Of a stretch of DNA of 64,000 bases, positions 8,039 through 16,667 are shown piece by piece (position 1 is the first letter of the stretch; every line of letters begins with the position of its first letter). The stretch spans positions 496,001 to 560,000 of the forward strand of contig NZ_JACVFC010000001.1 in NCBI RefSeq assembly GCF_014529935.1. Reading direction: 5' to 3'. The translations under genes were made by a program, and so were the position numbers. The notes beneath the pieces are model-generated. The model was not told where the DNA came from. It was given only the letters and a program-made list of their open reading frames with translations, and made no database searches. Source of the stretch: Chitinophaga qingshengii. Lineage in GTDB: Bacteria; Bacteroidota; Bacteroidia; Chitinophagales; Chitinophagaceae.

Positions 8039-10009
8039 TCATTTTCTCAGCAACTTCACCTTTGCCTCCATGCCATCCGCTTTCTGATGGGCTGCATCCG
8101 CTGTGACTGCGTTGGTACAGGCCCATTCCACCAGGGCGGTATCGTTTTTAATGGCCGCCTGTTGCGCCATCCGGTAGTAGAGATAAGCCAATAATTCCGC
8201 CGGACGGGATACACTTTGCAGCGCATGTTGATAATACCCCAGTGCTTCATCGGGTTTATGCTGCGCTGCAGCAATACGTCCCATATGATAATACAGCGAG
8301 CATTCCACCCCGTATTGGTCATCAGGAATACCGGCCTGCAGATAGGTCTTTGCCAGGGTCATGGCTTCCTCCGGCTTTTGTTGTATGCGCAGGTTCAGCA
8401 CCCGCACTACTTTAGCTTGCGCCACCGCTATAGGTTTCAGGGAATCGTCCCAGTGCAGCACTTTAAAATACGGATCTATCTGTACCTGGGCTACCGGTCC
8501 TTTTACCGGTAATTGAAACTTACCGGTACGGTCCTGCAGGGTAATCCGTTGCAGGGAAGTGGAGCCGTTGCGATAGGTGATCAGCACTTCCAGCGGCAGG
8601 CGGTAAATACTGTCTTGCTGTGTGATGGTCAGCAGCAACAATTTATCTTGTTGCTGCCAGCTATGTGACCATTCCGGCACACCGGTACGGTTAAACCATT
8701 GCTGATAAAACCATTGGAGACTGCTGCCGTGCGCGGTATTTATCTCCTTTAAAAAATCTTCCCAGGTAAGGCCATCACGGCTATACTTCTCCCCGATGGT
8801 TTGCAGGGCCTTATGAAAAATTTGTTTGCCCACTACATTGGATAATAGTTCAAATGCCATGAAACCCTTGCTGTCTCCCAGGATATGGCTGTTTTTACCT
8901 GACATGGTCGCCAGTGGTTCATCATTACCGGCAGCGGCATTTTTGAGGTACCCCAATCCGCTCTGGTCCGGCAGATAACCCGGGTAACCGGTAGTGCGGT
9001 ACTGGATGGCGCGGGCGCTGTCAAAATGTTCCACTACCTGTAAAGAGCCATATTGCGCCATGGCTTCCGAGATCATTTCCGTGCCGGTACCGCCTTTGGA
9101 AAGGACTTTATTGCCCCACCACTGGTGACCAATTTCATGACCAAAGAGCGCATAGTTAAATTCCCGCAGCGCGCCGGTTGGCATCACGATACCTCCCAGG
9201 ATGCTGGCGCCGCCTATACCGGTAATTTCCGCTACTTCGTCGGGATATTCGATGATGGAAAAATTGGGAATGGTCAACGGACCAAACTGTGATACCAGGA
9301 ACGCCAGCACTTCCGCTGCTTTATGGGAAATTTCATCTCCCTTAATTTCCTTATGCAGGCTGTACGTATAAAAAGGCATACGGCCTTTGTGTTCCTGGCG
9401 GGTGTATTTCCCTATATACAGGCTGAAGATATCCGGTTGATTGTAATGATACTCGTAGGTCTGCGTGTTTTCACCCGGCATTGTCTTTACGGTGGCGGAA
9501 GCCATCACCGGCATGAGTGGCCGGGGAACGGTTATCCGGAGATTCCCGGTGCCACGGGTATAGTTATCGGTCCCATCACCGGCACGGGACATTACCTGCG
9601 GATACCAGGCGGAGCCATAGCCTCCGGCCCAAACGAAACTGCTATCGAGATAAAACTGGAAAGTGGGTGCATCTCCCCTGTCGTAGGCATAGGTAAAATG
9701 TAAAACAGTGCCGATGGGTTGTGTATGTTTAAACCGCCAGTGATACACGATGTCACCGGAAGCATTCAGACTGGTATCCACCGTACCGGGAACCTGCTGC
9801 AGCTGTAATTGCGCCGCACCTTTTCCCCTACTGATAACGATATTAACAGAATCGGCCGTAGTAGCCGTCGTTTCAAACGAAAGACTGCCCTGCACCCTAA
9901 AAGTCTTCTTTGCCGGATCTGCATTTACCTGCAGTTGATAATCCAGTTTTTTCTGTGCAGCGACCCATAAGGGTAAAGACAAGCATAAAAGCGCGATCAG
10001 TCGACGCAT
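8039..10009 (-). CDS. secreted M1-like zinc metallopeptidase with C-terminal TPR-like region
   Basis: 656 residues from the ATG at 10007-10009, which puts a clean signal peptide (MRRLIALLCLSLPLWVAAQ) at the very N-terminus; an upstream ATG at 10039 would add ten residues in front of it. The zinc motif is HEIGHQWWG (His291, Glu292, His295), with a probable third ligand Glu315 in ISEAMAQYG. The spacing is one residue longer than the canonical HExxH-x18-E. The aminopeptidase GxMEN motif is not seen; the corresponding area reads IGGASILGG. The last about 130 residues look like helical tetratricopeptide repeats (EALGYYQHALQS). Clear M1/gluzincin relative, possibly not a true aminopeptidase. Confidence 0.82.
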   Translation of the reverse strand: MRRLIALLCLSLPLWVAAQKKLDYQLQVNADPAKKTFRVQGSLSFETTATTADSVNIVISRGKGAAQLQLQQVPGTVDTSLNASGDIVYHWRFKHTQPIGTVLHFTYAYDRGDAPTFQFYLDSSFVWAGGYGSAWYPQVMSRAGDGTDNYTRGTGNLRITVPRPLMPVMASATVKTMPGENTQTYEYHYNQPDIFSLYIGKYTRQEHKGRMPFYTYSLHKEIKGDEISHKAAEVLAFLVSQFGPLTIPNFSIIEYPDEVAEITGIGGASILGGIVMPTGALREFNYALFGHEIGHQWWGNKVLSKGGTGTEMISEAMAQYGSLQVVEHFDSARAIQYRTTGYPGYLPDQSGLGYLKNAAAGNDEPLATMSGKNSHILGDSKGFMAFELLSNVVGKQIFHKALQTIGEKYSRDGLTWEDFLKEINTAHGSSLQWFYQQWFNRTGVPEWSHSWQQQDKLLLLTITQQDSIYRLPLEVLITYRNGSTSLQRITLQDRTGKFQLPVKGPVAQVQIDPYFKVLHWDDSLKPIAVAQAKVVRVLNLRIQQKPEEAMTLAKTYLQAGIPDDQYGVECSLYYHMGRIAAAQHKPDEALGYYQHALQSVSRPAELLAYLYYRMAQQAAIKNDTALVEWACTNAVTADAAHQKADGMEAKVKLLRK

Positions 10010-10061
10010 ATTCTTTTTTTTACAAAGTAACGCCGGCATACACTAAAAAAATAGTATCAGA

Positions 10062-10859
10062 TTAACTATTCAGCTGGCGGCGGAATTGTAGAGGGGTACT
10101 ACCGTAGTAGGTCCGGAACACCCGGATCAGGTGGGAAGTATCGGAAAAGCCAGCCGTGAACGCAATATCCGTGACCGGTAAACGGGTAGTAAAAAGCAAC
10201 GCCATCGCTTTTTCTACCTTCATTTTAAGCTGATACCCGCCCACTGTCATCCCTTCTTTTTCCTTAAAAGCACGGGCCAGGTAAATGGGATGAACAAACA
10301 CCCTGTCAGCGATGGATTGAATGGTGTGGTGCGTATCGAGTTCGTTTTCCAGGATGGTTTTAGCTTGTGTAAACCAGGGTAAACGGGAGGGCAATTTTAC
10401 CGCCGTTATCTCCGAGAGCCAACCCAGGATATATTCTTCCGTCATACAGGTGGCAGGGTCCCGCAGAAAGGCATGCAGTAACCGGTAAAGGTAGTGGAAC
10501 GTCCCCACTTTATATATCATCAGGGAAGATGGCAGGGGTTTGTCCAGCGTTAGTTCCTGTAATGCTTCCCGCTTAAATTCTATATTCAGGCATTGACCGG
10601 GCTGCTGCCGGAAATGGTTGGCATGCGTGTAGCCGGCAGGCCGGAACAGAATCTCTCCGGGCAGGATTTCATCTTCCGAATGCCGGTTCACCTCATCATA
10701 ACCACCCCTTACCAGGAGGCTCAGGTACGCATTTTCATGATAATGCGCATGAATATGCGTATCCGGCTGATAAGCCGTGATATTCAGTTTGAAGAAAGCA
10801 CTTTCATTGAATTGCTGCTCCTTACCAAAATAGTGACCGGGTGAAAGAATGATACTCAT
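10062..10859 (-). CDS. AraC-family transcriptional regulator with N-terminal cupin-like sensor
   Basis: 265 residues. The N-terminal about 130 residues have the His-rich AraC-binding cupin pattern (DTHIHAHYHENAYLSLLVRG, GEILFRPAGYTHANHF), a probable small-molecule sensor. The C-terminal 100 residues form the double helix-turn-helix, ending in the second-helix signature (DIAFTAGFSDTSHLIRVFRT then YGSTPLQFRRQ). It is divergent from the ABC pair at 11058 and sits 22 bases downstream of the end of the metallopeptidase leader region. It could control either neighbour. A short dyad (ccgct-tat-agcgg, 10883-10895) lies just upstream of its start. Confidence 0.88.
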   Translation of the reverse strand: MSIILSPGHYFGKEQQFNESAFFKLNITAYQPDTHIHAHYHENAYLSLLVRGGYDEVNRHSEDEILPGEILFRPAGYTHANHFRQQPGQCLNIEFKREALQELTLDKPLPSSLMIYKVGTFHYLYRLLHAFLRDPATCMTEEYILGWLSEITAVKLPSRLPWFTQAKTILENELDTHHTIQSIADRVFVHPIYLARAFKEKEGMTVGGYQLKMKVEKAMALLFTTRLPVTDIAFTAGFSDTSHLIRVFRTYYGSTPLQFRRQLNS

Positions 10860-11057
10860 AAGCCTGGCGGTATGTAAATATACCGCTTATAGCGGATATG
10901 ACCATTAATTCCCCTTTGCGTGAATCTTTTTCACGACTCCTGGGGAATGCAGGCGGTTGGCAGATGATTTAGGTACCTTGCTCGAGAATGCAAAGGTTTG
11001 TTAAATATTTTTTGATCCACCACAAAATTGCTAGCTTTTGTGCTGAAACGATAGCAG

Positions 11058-11672
11058 ATGTTGCACCTCAGACAATTCAAAAAATACTACCACCACCGGC
11101 TCGTTCTCTCCGTGGAGGAGCTGATACTCGCACCCGGTATTTATTGGGTACAAGGCGCCAATGGATCGGGCAAGAGTACTTTGCTCAAGTCCCTGGCCGG
11201 GCTGTTGCACTTTGAAGGTGAAGTGGTGCTCAACAATGCCTGCTCTCTCCGGCAACAAACAAAAGCCTATCGCCGTCTTGTAAATTTTGCCGATGCAGAG
11301 CCGCTGTTTCCGCCGTATCTCAGTGGACGCAATATGGCAGCGCTTTTCGTGGAGGCTAAAAATGGCGATGCTACCCGTTATATTGAGCAAATGAACATGC
11401 TGGATTACATTGATGATCCTATCAGTACCTATTCCAGCGGTATGCTCAAGAAGTTGTCCCTGGTACTGGCGTTTATTGGTCAGCCGGCGTTGATACTGCT
11501 GGACGAACCATTGATTACCATGGACGAGGCTTCCTTACAGGTATTATTCCGCTGGATAAGGGAAGGTCATGAACAAGGCGTCAGTTTTCTGCTCGCCTCC
11601 CATCAGGCGCCGATGGACATCACCGACACGCTGGTAGTCGCTTCCCAAACCATCAAACGGCTTACTGTATGA
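11058..11672 (+). CDS. ABC transporter ATP-binding protein
   Basis: 204-residue ATPase subunit. Walker A is GANGSGKST (residues 33-41), followed by a degenerate signature YSSGMLKKLSL, Walker B ALILLDEP and the switch histidine region LLASHQAP. At 204 residues it is at the short end for the family. The stop overlaps the start of the next gene (ATGA), so the two are translationally coupled, and the partner is its membrane subunit. The direction of transport and the substrate are not inferable, although ATPase plus one multi-span protein without a binding protein is typical of exporters. Confidence 0.85.
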   Translation: MLHLRQFKKYYHHRLVLSVEELILAPGIYWVQGANGSGKSTLLKSLAGLLHFEGEVVLNNACSLRQQTKAYRRLVNFADAEPLFPPYLSGRNMAALFVEAKNGDATRYIEQMNMLDYIDDPISTYSSGMLKKLSLVLAFIGQPALILLDEPLITMDEASLQVLFRWIREGHEQGVSFLLASHQAPMDITDTLVVASQTIKRLTV

Positions 11673-12793
11673 GGCGCCCGCTCACTATGGTGCTGGTCCG
11701 CCTGTTTGCCCATAGCTTTTATAAGATGCACGCCGGCCTGCTGCTCTTCCTTTTTGTGACCTTCGTGAGTTACGCTTTTTTTATCAATACCACCGGGGAA
11801 GTACCACCCGACCTGCTGTCGTATTGCCAGCAGATTATTACCATCACGCTGGTGAGCAGCCCGTATATCATGGTATTGTTCTTTATTGTCTGTTTAATCT
11901 ATAATATCAAAAGCTGGCAATATATTAAACAACAGCTGGCGGCCAACGAACAACAGTTTATTTTCTACAGTGTGAATGCGATGCCTACCCGTCGTCAATT
12001 CAGCAGCTGGTTTTATGTACAGCTGCTGATTAATGCGCCGGCCTTCTTCTATGCATTGTTCGCGGTAGGTATCGGGTTGATATGGCAACACTACCTGTTG
12101 CCGGTACTGATATTGCTTTACCTTTTTCTGTTGACGACCGGCGGCGCTGTTATCCATGTGATACGCTGCAACCGCGTTATTGACACTAGTTCACCTCCAT
12201 CTGTTTTATTGCGTTTTACACAACGTTGGCGGAAACCCCTGTCCAGTCTCTTCATATATTATATACTGGATAAGAAAAAGATCGCCTGGCTGATCACGAA
12301 AGCTGTCACGCTGGTTATTATCAGCTCCCGTTTTTTCCATTTACTGGAAGAGATACCGTCCGACCTTCGCGTAGCCGGTTTGGCCATGCTGCTGATCGTG
12401 ATGGCACATGCCGCGCTGATTTTTCAGGAACAACAGTTTGAACAGTATTACCTGGGCTTCCTGCGTAATTTTCCGTATAGCCGGGAGCGTATTTTCGGGT
12501 ATTCCCTGCTGACGCATGTCTTATTACTGCTGCCGGAATTATCCTGGATGCTGCTGTATTTTAAGCCGGCCACCGGACTGCTGCTGGTATTTTCCGCTTT
12601 GGGATATATACAGCTATTGCGGAGTATCTGTTACCGCTATGGCGATAATATGCGTAGGTACGTGGCCGTAGTATTTGTATTGTTTATGCTTATGTTCTGG
12701 GGGATTATGTTTGGCGGGATTTGGTGGATGTTGCCGGGGAGTTTTGTGGTAGCGTATTTGCTTTTTTATAGGTTGTATTTCAGACAGGGGTAA
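11669..12793 (+). CDS. multi-span membrane protein, partner of the adjacent ABC ATPase
   Basis: 374 residues, about nine to ten hydrophobic segments, no signal peptide and no soluble domain. It starts inside the stop codon of the ATPase gene (ATGA overlap), so both are made together. I do not recognise a named permease family; the layout resembles ABC-2-like exporter permeases. AraC (10062) is divergent from this pair and could regulate it. Product ends 194 bases before the next gene, with no obvious terminator between. Confidence 0.7.
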   Translation: MRRPLTMVLVRLFAHSFYKMHAGLLLFLFVTFVSYAFFINTTGEVPPDLLSYCQQIITITLVSSPYIMVLFFIVCLIYNIKSWQYIKQQLAANEQQFIFYSVNAMPTRRQFSSWFYVQLLINAPAFFYALFAVGIGLIWQHYLLPVLILLYLFLLTTGGAVIHVIRCNRVIDTSSPPSVLLRFTQRWRKPLSSLFIYYILDKKKIAWLITKAVTLVIISSRFFHLLEEIPSDLRVAGLAMLLIVMAHAALIFQEQQFEQYYLGFLRNFPYSRERIFGYSLLTHVLLLLPELSWMLLYFKPATGLLLVFSALGYIQLLRSICYRYGDNMRRYVAVVFVLFMLMFWGIMFGGIWWMLPGSFVVAYLLFYRLYFRQG

Positions 12794-12986
12794 TTAGCCC
12801 CTTCTGGTTGTACCCCAAAAGACTTAACCATTTCATCGTTTCAAAATAAGCTATTTAAAGTATAACCAATGTCAAAGCACACGTGCAGCTGACAACGAAA
12901 AAAATATGATTTCTGTCACCCAAAAGGTATGACCACCCTCATTTATTTCATTGGTAAAATGAGTTTTCTTTGAAGAAAATCGAGAA

Positions 12987-14321
12987 ATGCCTGATTATTT
13001 TACCCGTTCCTCCAAACCCAATGAAGAGGAAATGGCCGGCATTATTAAACAATGGGCATATCCACTAACCGGAAAAAACGACCTCGACCCTTTATTCAAC
13101 AGAATTGGCGAGGCCAGGATCGTGATGCTTGGTGAGGCATCTCACGGAACACACGAATACTACAACTGGCGAAGCTATATTTCCAGGCGGCTGATCGAAG
13201 AAAAAGGTTTCAATTTCATTGCGGTGGAAGGAGATTGGCCCGATTGCTATCATCTGAACAGATATATAAAGAATTACACAGAGGAAGGAAAGGGCGCTTT
13301 TAAGGTGCTTCATTCTTTTAACCGGTGGCCGACCTGGATGTGGGCCAATTGGGAAATTGTTGCCTTGGCAGACTGGCTAAAGCAACACAACCAGGCGCTG
13401 CCTTTAAACCGGAAGATAGGATTCTACGGGCTGGATGTATATAGCTTGTGGGAAAGCATGGAAAACATCATGCAATACCTTGAGAAAACCGATCTCCATG
13501 CGCTAAAAATTGCAGAAGAGGCATTTAAATGTTTTGAACCTTACCGGTACGATGATGGCCGGTCCTATGCAAAGGCAACACAATTCGTTCCGGAGTTATG
13601 TGAAAATGAAGTAGTCCATCTGCTGAAGGAGATTCGTGCCAAACTCCCCTCTTACAACACAGATCATGAAAATGTATTCAATGCCGAGCAAAATGCCCTG
13701 GTGATGGTAGACGCAGAAAGATATTACCGTGCAATGATTCATGGTGGGACTCATTCATGGAATATCCGCGATGATCACATGGTGCAGACCCTCGACCGGC
13801 TCCTGAAATTACATGGCGAAAAAGCCAAGGCCATTGTCTGGGCCCATAATACACATGTGGGAGATGCCCGCGCAACCAATATGAGTCAGCAGGGGATGTA
13901 TAATATCGGAGAGTTGGCCAGATTGAAGTATCATGATCATAACGTTGTATTAGTAGGCTTTGGTTCTTATAAAGGCGCTGTAATCGCGGGCCGTAGCTGG
14001 GGAGCATCTATGCAAAAAGTGGAAGTTCCTCCTGCCTTGTCGGGATCATGGGAACATCTGTTGCATACCACCGGTATTCACAACAGATTATTGATAATGA
14101 ACGATTTTCACCAGGATATCTTTATGGAAAATCATATCGGCCATCGCGCGATTGGCGTTGTTTATCATCCGCAATATGAAAAGTACGGGAATTACGTTCC
14201 TTCCATACTCCCGTTGAGGTACGATGCTTTTATTTATGTGGACGAGACGACCGCCCTGCATCCTTTGCATATTCTGCCAGATGGTCATCAGACGCCGGAA
14301 ACATTTCCGTTTGGTGTTTAG
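12987..14321 (+). CDS. erythromycin esterase-like (Ere superfamily) protein
   Basis: 444 residues of the erythromycin-esterase/succinoglycan-synthesis superfamily. Recognisable blocks are MLGEASHGTHEYYNWRSY near the N-terminus (containing the conserved Glu and His), FIAVEGDWPDC, YGLDVYSLW, a mid-protein GGTHSWNIRD and AHNTHVGDARAT. Characterised EreA/EreB hydrolyse the macrolide lactone using a conserved histidine, but many chromosomal members have other, unknown roles, so resistance should not be assumed. No signal peptide. Upstream there is a 190-base gap; the SDR gene follows in the same orientation 90 bases later. Confidence 0.85.
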   Translation: MPDYFTRSSKPNEEEMAGIIKQWAYPLTGKNDLDPLFNRIGEARIVMLGEASHGTHEYYNWRSYISRRLIEEKGFNFIAVEGDWPDCYHLNRYIKNYTEEGKGAFKVLHSFNRWPTWMWANWEIVALADWLKQHNQALPLNRKIGFYGLDVYSLWESMENIMQYLEKTDLHALKIAEEAFKCFEPYRYDDGRSYAKATQFVPELCENEVVHLLKEIRAKLPSYNTDHENVFNAEQNALVMVDAERYYRAMIHGGTHSWNIRDDHMVQTLDRLLKLHGEKAKAIVWAHNTHVGDARATNMSQQGMYNIGELARLKYHDHNVVLVGFGSYKGAVIAGRSWGASMQKVEVPPALSGSWEHLLHTTGIHNRLLIMNDFHQDIFMENHIGHRAIGVVYHPQYEKYGNYVPSILPLRYDAFIYVDETTALHPLHILPDGHQTPETFPFGV

Positions 14322-14411
14322 CCGGCGATTGTTCCGGGTTATGGCGGCGAATCGCCGGAAGTGCATGAAGCATAAAAGACAATCCATTATTCATTGATTA
14401 ACAATTTCAAC

Positions 14412-15173
14412 ATGGAAAAGATCTTTGAAAATAAAGTAGCTATTGTTACCGGTGGAAGCTTTGGTATTGGCCAGGCAACGGCGATAGCTTTTGCCAGGAG
14501 AGGTGCAAAGGTAGTGATCGCAGATTGGATAGAAGATAAAGAACGGACGACCTTAAACCAAATTGAAGCCGTAGGCGGCAAAGGACTTTTCATAAAATGC
14601 GATGTTTCAAAACCAGGAGATATAACAGCCGTAATTGATGAAACATTTTCTGCCTATGGACGCCTGGATTTTGCATTCAATAATGCGGGGATTGAAGGCA
14701 TATCTGCCCCGACCCATGAATGTACCCAGGACAATTGGGAGAAGACGATCGCCGTTAATCTGACCGGTATCTGGTTATGCATGAAACACGAGCTGCCTCA
14801 TATGATCAGGGAAGGTAAAGGGGCCATTGTTAACTGCGCATCTGTTGCAGGGCTGATCGGATTTGCCGGGCTCCCTGCATATGTAGCCAGCAAACATGGC
14901 GTAATTGGCCTTATCAAAACGGCCGCACTGGAAACAGCAAAGCTGGGGGTACGCATTAACGCTGTATGTCCGGGAGTAATCAGAACAGCCATGATAGACA
15001 GAATCACCGGAAAAGACAAAGTGGCGGAACAACAATTTGTCAATATGGAGCCGGTAGGCCGTTTTGGAGAACCGGCAGAGGTGGCGGAAGCAGTGATTTG
15101 GCTATGTTCGGATGCAGCGTCTTTTGTGACCGGGCATGCCATGCCAGTTGACGGAGGATGGATAGCTTCCTGA
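14412..15173 (+). CDS. short-chain dehydrogenase/reductase (SDR)
   Basis: 253 residues from the ATG at 14412. A TTG six codons earlier is in frame, but ATG gives the standard SDR N-terminus MEKIFENKVAIVTGG. Classical SDR motifs are the nucleotide site TGGSFGIG, a structural NNAG (FNNAGIEG), the catalytic serine in NCASVAG, Tyr/Lys in YVASKHG and the C-terminal PVDGGW. The family uses NAD(P)H to interconvert alcohols and ketones. The acidic ADWIE at the end of strand beta-2 suggests preference for NAD. Substrate unknown. It may be cotranscribed with the Ere-like gene upstream. Confidence 0.9.
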   Translation: MEKIFENKVAIVTGGSFGIGQATAIAFARRGAKVVIADWIEDKERTTLNQIEAVGGKGLFIKCDVSKPGDITAVIDETFSAYGRLDFAFNNAGIEGISAPTHECTQDNWEKTIAVNLTGIWLCMKHELPHMIREGKGAIVNCASVAGLIGFAGLPAYVASKHGVIGLIKTAALETAKLGVRINAVCPGVIRTAMIDRITGKDKVAEQQFVNMEPVGRFGEPAEVAEAVIWLCSDAASFVTGHAMPVDGGWIAS

Positions 15174-15211
15174 AAAATTATTTAAATAACGTACTTTCTG
15201 GCATAAAAAAA

Positions 15212-15234
15212 GGCCGGTCTTCATCAGACCGGCC
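15212..15234 (-). terminator. terminator of the sigma/FecR/SusC/SusD operon
   Basis: 9-bp stem (ggccggtct / agaccggcc) with a 5-base loop. On the minus strand it runs into a T7 tract, 25 bases past the SusD stop. It also separates the convergent SDR gene. Confidence 0.85.
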
Positions 15235-15258
15235 CGGAAAGGGATTTAACAAGTAATC

Positions 15259-16641
15259 TTAGTATCCTTTATTCTGCGTCAGCTTAGGATTCCATGAAAG
15301 TTGTATGGAATTGAAAGGCAGATACAAACGGGTTTCATCCCGGCCTTTACTGGAAAGAAAAGGAATAGCGGTACCAAAGCGGCGCATGTCCTGCCAACGG
15401 CGGCCCTCTCCTACAAACTCCCTTCTTCTTTCATTTTCCAGCTCTTTCAGGAAAGCAGCCGGACTGGCAAAGTCGCCATTGCTTTTGGTACTGGCTTTAC
15501 GGGCGGTTCTCAGTTGGTTATAGTAAGTCACATCTATTGCTCCTTTTCTGGCACTGGCTTCTGAAGCAATCAGGAACGCCTCACTATAACGGATATACGG
15601 ATAAATAGCATAGGAATTAGCCGCGGTTTGCAGGGTATCTGTTGAATATTTCAGCAGATAGGTCTGTTCAATACCGGTGGTAGCGTTACGCTGGCGGCGT
15701 AACAGCTGTGTCCGGATATCCGCCGGCTCGTACAGCGCAACGAGGTCGTCGCTCATCCAGGTAAGTCCGGGACTGTTGCCTTTAAACGGAGGACCCGGGC
15801 TGTAAAGCGCGTACAAGCCATAACGGTTGTACCCCAACGTACTGCTCAACGGACCATCTATTCCCCGCCACATCATTTCTTTTGCGGGGGTGTTGTACAG
15901 AAATACCTGTCCGTAGTTACTGTTTACCAGGGAGAATTTTCCGGAGCGGATCACTTCCGCAGCCAGATCTCCTGCTTCCTGGTTTTTACCCAACTGCAGG
16001 TAAACCCTCGCCAGCAGTAGTTGCGCCGTTTGCCGGCACGCCATATTAGGAGAGGTAAAATCCTTTAACAGCGGAATGGCGGCAGTTAAATCAGCGACGA
16101 TAGACGCATATACTTCTGCCTCCGTATTTTTATCACGACGGATTTTGTTGATATCCGTTTCTGTTTCCAGCGTCAGCACCACGCCACCAAAAGTTTCTAC
16201 CAATCTTGTGTAGTGGTATGCTCTTATCGTCAGGGCCTCTCCCAGCACCTGCGGCATGTCTGTGATATGCTTACTGTTGATGTAATTAATGATCAGGTTA
16301 GCATTCCCGATTGATTTATAAGCGCTGTTCATGGTACGGTTATTTCCGAAACCATCTTCCACCGTAGGATTACAGGCATCATAACCCATCGGATTAAACT
16401 GTGTAGGAGAACCACCCTGTATAGATACAATATCGTCACTATAGATATCCCATACCGGATACCCCATGTAATATATACCATCCGGTTTGTAGGCCCCATT
16501 CAATAACAGCGGCAGTTCCTGTGGTTGTATATGGTCCAGGTCGATGGAATTATCCGGTTGCGGCTCATCCAGTTTACCGCTGCAAGCCGCCAGGGAAAGC
16601 GCGGTAGCGAATAACAGCAAAGCATTTTTATATGTCAGCAT
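15259..16641 (-). CDS. SusD/RagB-family outer-membrane lipoprotein
   Basis: 460 residues. The signal peptide ends in a lipobox with acceptor Cys20 (ALSLAAC). The remainder is the SusD-like helical/TPR fold: DEPQPDNSIDLDHI, LNGAYKPDGIYYMGYPVW, SIGNANLIINYI, GEALTIRAYHYTRLVETFGG, and the C-terminal ENERRREFVGEGRRWQDMRR block. It captures ligand at the cell surface and forms the lid over the SusC pore. It lies 26 bases downstream of SusC. No enzymes for glycan breakdown follow, so the ligand could be a peptide or a free oligosaccharide. Confidence 0.92.
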   Translation of the reverse strand: MLTYKNALLLFATALSLAACSGKLDEPQPDNSIDLDHIQPQELPLLLNGAYKPDGIYYMGYPVWDIYSDDIVSIQGGSPTQFNPMGYDACNPTVEDGFGNNRTMNSAYKSIGNANLIINYINSKHITDMPQVLGEALTIRAYHYTRLVETFGGVVLTLETETDINKIRRDKNTEAEVYASIVADLTAAIPLLKDFTSPNMACRQTAQLLLARVYLQLGKNQEAGDLAAEVIRSGKFSLVNSNYGQVFLYNTPAKEMMWRGIDGPLSSTLGYNRYGLYALYSPGPPFKGNSPGLTWMSDDLVALYEPADIRTQLLRRQRNATTGIEQTYLLKYSTDTLQTAANSYAIYPYIRYSEAFLIASEASARKGAIDVTYYNQLRTARKASTKSNGDFASPAAFLKELENERRREFVGEGRRWQDMRRFGTAIPFLSSKGRDETRLYLPFNSIQLSWNPKLTQNKGY

Positions 16642-16667
16642 ATGATAGTCTTTTTAGCAATAAGAAA

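Noticed and set aside
12987..14321. Macrolide resistance gene
   Set aside because: Ere-superfamily membership is clear but most chromosomal members are not macrolide esterases; no resistance context is present.
14394..14411. TTG start six codons upstream of the SDR ATG
   Set aside because: The ATG at 14412 gives the normal SDR N-terminus directly before the nucleotide-binding strand.
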